DNA of 30,740 nucleotides from Phialocephala subalpina (Eukaryota; Ascomycota; Leotiomycetes; Helotiales; Mollisiaceae), in contig FJOG01000072.1 of the NCBI GenBank assembly GCA_900073065.1, positions 83,508 to 114,247 of the forward strand, read 5' to 3'. The notes below the pieces were generated by a model, which ran no database searches, was not told the origin of the DNA, and saw only the letters and a program-made list of their open reading frames with translations. Below, in pieces: positions 29,867-30,740 of the stretch (positions are counted from its first letter, which is position 1; every line of letters starts with the position of its first letter). The position numbers were made by a program, and so were the translations under genes.

Positions 29867-30305
29867 CCTCCCCGCATTTTAGCATAGTCCCCGTCCCTCA
29901 GCACGTACCCTGCAAACAAGATTTGCGGGCAGCAGAGGCCAGGCTGGAGTTGAGGTCGGTCCCACAACTTGGCATTATTGCTACAAGATAAGAATTACGG
30001 GACGCGCCGTGTACAAGTAAAGAACTCCACAGTCAGAAGAAAGCCTCCGCTGACATCGTCCCACCCTCGACCACTTCTCGGTACGTGTCATTGCCATCAC
30101 AGTTACCTAAGTAATTCCGGCTGACGTCCCAGCCTCCCGTAACCTTAATTCTTATCCTTGTAGCAATAATGCCAATTTGCGGGACCGACCTCAACTCCAG
30201 CCTGGCCTCTGCTGCAGGCATCCGAGTGGGGCTTGTAGCCCGCAAATCTTGTTTGCGGGTTAGGAGCTGAGAGATGGGGACATACTAAAATGCGGGGAGG
30301 TAGCT
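29862..30305. mobile_element. 434-bp long-inverted-repeat (foldback/MITE-like) element
   Basis: The element is 29867-30300. The left arm is about 29867-30010 and the right arm about 30128-30300 (reverse complement). Outer ends are CCTCCCCGCATTTTAG and its complement CTAAAATGCGGGGAGG. Long inner identities include GACCGACCTCAACTCCAGCC and CGCAAATCTTGTTTGC. The arms differ by small indels, including about 20 extra bases in the right arm (about 30219-30238). TAGCT flanks both sides (29862-29866, 30301-30305), an apparent 5-bp duplication. It has no coding capacity. Superfamily not assigned. Confidence 0.8.
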
Positions 30306-30397
30306 CGCGACCAAATTTACCTGCCCTACTCACTTTTCCTATACTTCGACTTGGTCTTTCAATAATAAGTTGCTATCAATGCTGATTTATTCCCAAG

Positions 30398-30740
30398 ATG
30401 CCTTTTGAAAGTCGAATCGATACGCACGCCCACTTCATTCCACCCTTCTACCGCACAGCTTGCAAAGATAGCGGCAATGGGAGGCCCGATGGCATGCCTG
30501 CAATTCCGGTAAGATCGTTCTTCACATTTTTTGTGCAGTATCCATGATGACAAAGGAAATCATGGTAGCCCTGGAACGAAGACCTCCATCTCGCTATGAT
30601 GAAAGACCTCTCAATCTCGAAGTCCATTATAAGCATCAGCTCACCAGGTGTCTACTTTGGTGATGTTGAAGCCTGTCAAAAACTTACTAGACAATGCAAC
30701 GATTTTGCTGGCGATCTTGCAAAACGCCGGCCAAAGGAGT
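30398..30740 (+). CDS. Amidohydrolase (ACMSD / hydroxybenzoate decarboxylase-like), 5' part
   Basis: Exon 1 is 30398-30508 (37 codons), the intron 30509-30568 (GTAAGA...GTAG, 60 nt, phase 0), and exon 2 runs open from 30569 off the window. The N-terminus MPFESRIDTHAHFIPPFYR carries the metal-binding HxH (His10, His12) of the amidohydrolase-2 fold. PDGMPAIP, DLHLAMMKDLSISKSI, SISSPGVYFGDVEAC and RQCNDFAGDLAKRRP follow, as in ACMSD and 2,3-dihydroxybenzoate or orsellinate-type decarboxylases, which remove CO2 from aromatic acids using Zn or Mn. Such a decarboxylase would feed a catechol or resorcinol into the ring-cleavage genes at 18.7-22 kb. The C-terminal two-thirds are not visible. Confidence 0.87.

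Noticed and set aside
29722..30333. Short minus-strand frames in the inverted-repeat element
   Set aside because: They arise from the two arms of the element and are not conserved-looking proteins.
1..30740. CRISPR arrays, tRNA, rRNA or bacterial-type operons
   Set aside because: No regularly spaced identical repeats or RNA-gene signatures were seen. Spliceosomal introns show that the DNA is eukaryotic.

Overview
The window looks like a chromosomal accessory region of a filamentous ascomycete, most likely a Leotiomycete-type fungus (an inference from gene content, not a taxonomic assignment). The pointers are spliceosomal introns of 44-69 nt with CTAAY-like branch sites, a HET-domain gene, a SAT4/fungal-rhodopsin membrane protein, a fungal-specific transcription factor, and transposons mutated almost entirely by C-to-T/G-to-A transitions (RIP-like).

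Layout. 1-2010: the 3' end of a hAT transposase, followed by a small DUF3716-like gene with its own TATA box and introns. Both lie in a field of 18 copies of the palindrome CGTACG. 2393-2680: an unassigned small ORF. 3137-11650: one HET-domain gene (minus strand) split by a 6.39-kb Ty1/copia retrotransposon (3233-9623). That element has 201-bp LTRs, the 5-bp target duplication AAGGT, and a degraded gag-PR-IN-RT-RNaseH interior with a perfect 250-bp tandem duplication inside RT. 13191-14592: an intact 8-exon SAT4-type membrane protein (minus strand).

16552-25296 resembles a decaying aromatic-metabolism cluster: an intact P450 (+), a truncated FAD phenol-type monooxygenase (-), a frameshifted FAH-family hydrolase (-), a frameshifted extradiol/VOC dioxygenase (+), and an apparently intact 842-aa two-finger C2H2 plus fungal-specific-domain regulator (-). 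A 263-bp TIR element sits in one intron of the regulator, directly at the splice acceptor. Hydroxylation, ring cleavage and C-C hydrolysis would form a plausible meta-cleavage route, but three of the four enzyme genes are broken.

25383-27800 is a very AT-rich block that begins with a TIR element (TA duplication) and ends near a 16-G run. Then come a broken MFS sugar-transporter fragment (27855-28286), an intact alpha/beta hydrolase (minus, 28595-29551), a 434-bp long-inverted-repeat element (29867-30300) in the divergent promoter space, and the 5' end of an amidohydrolase gene (+, from 30398) that runs off the window. I saw no tRNA, rRNA or CRISPR array.
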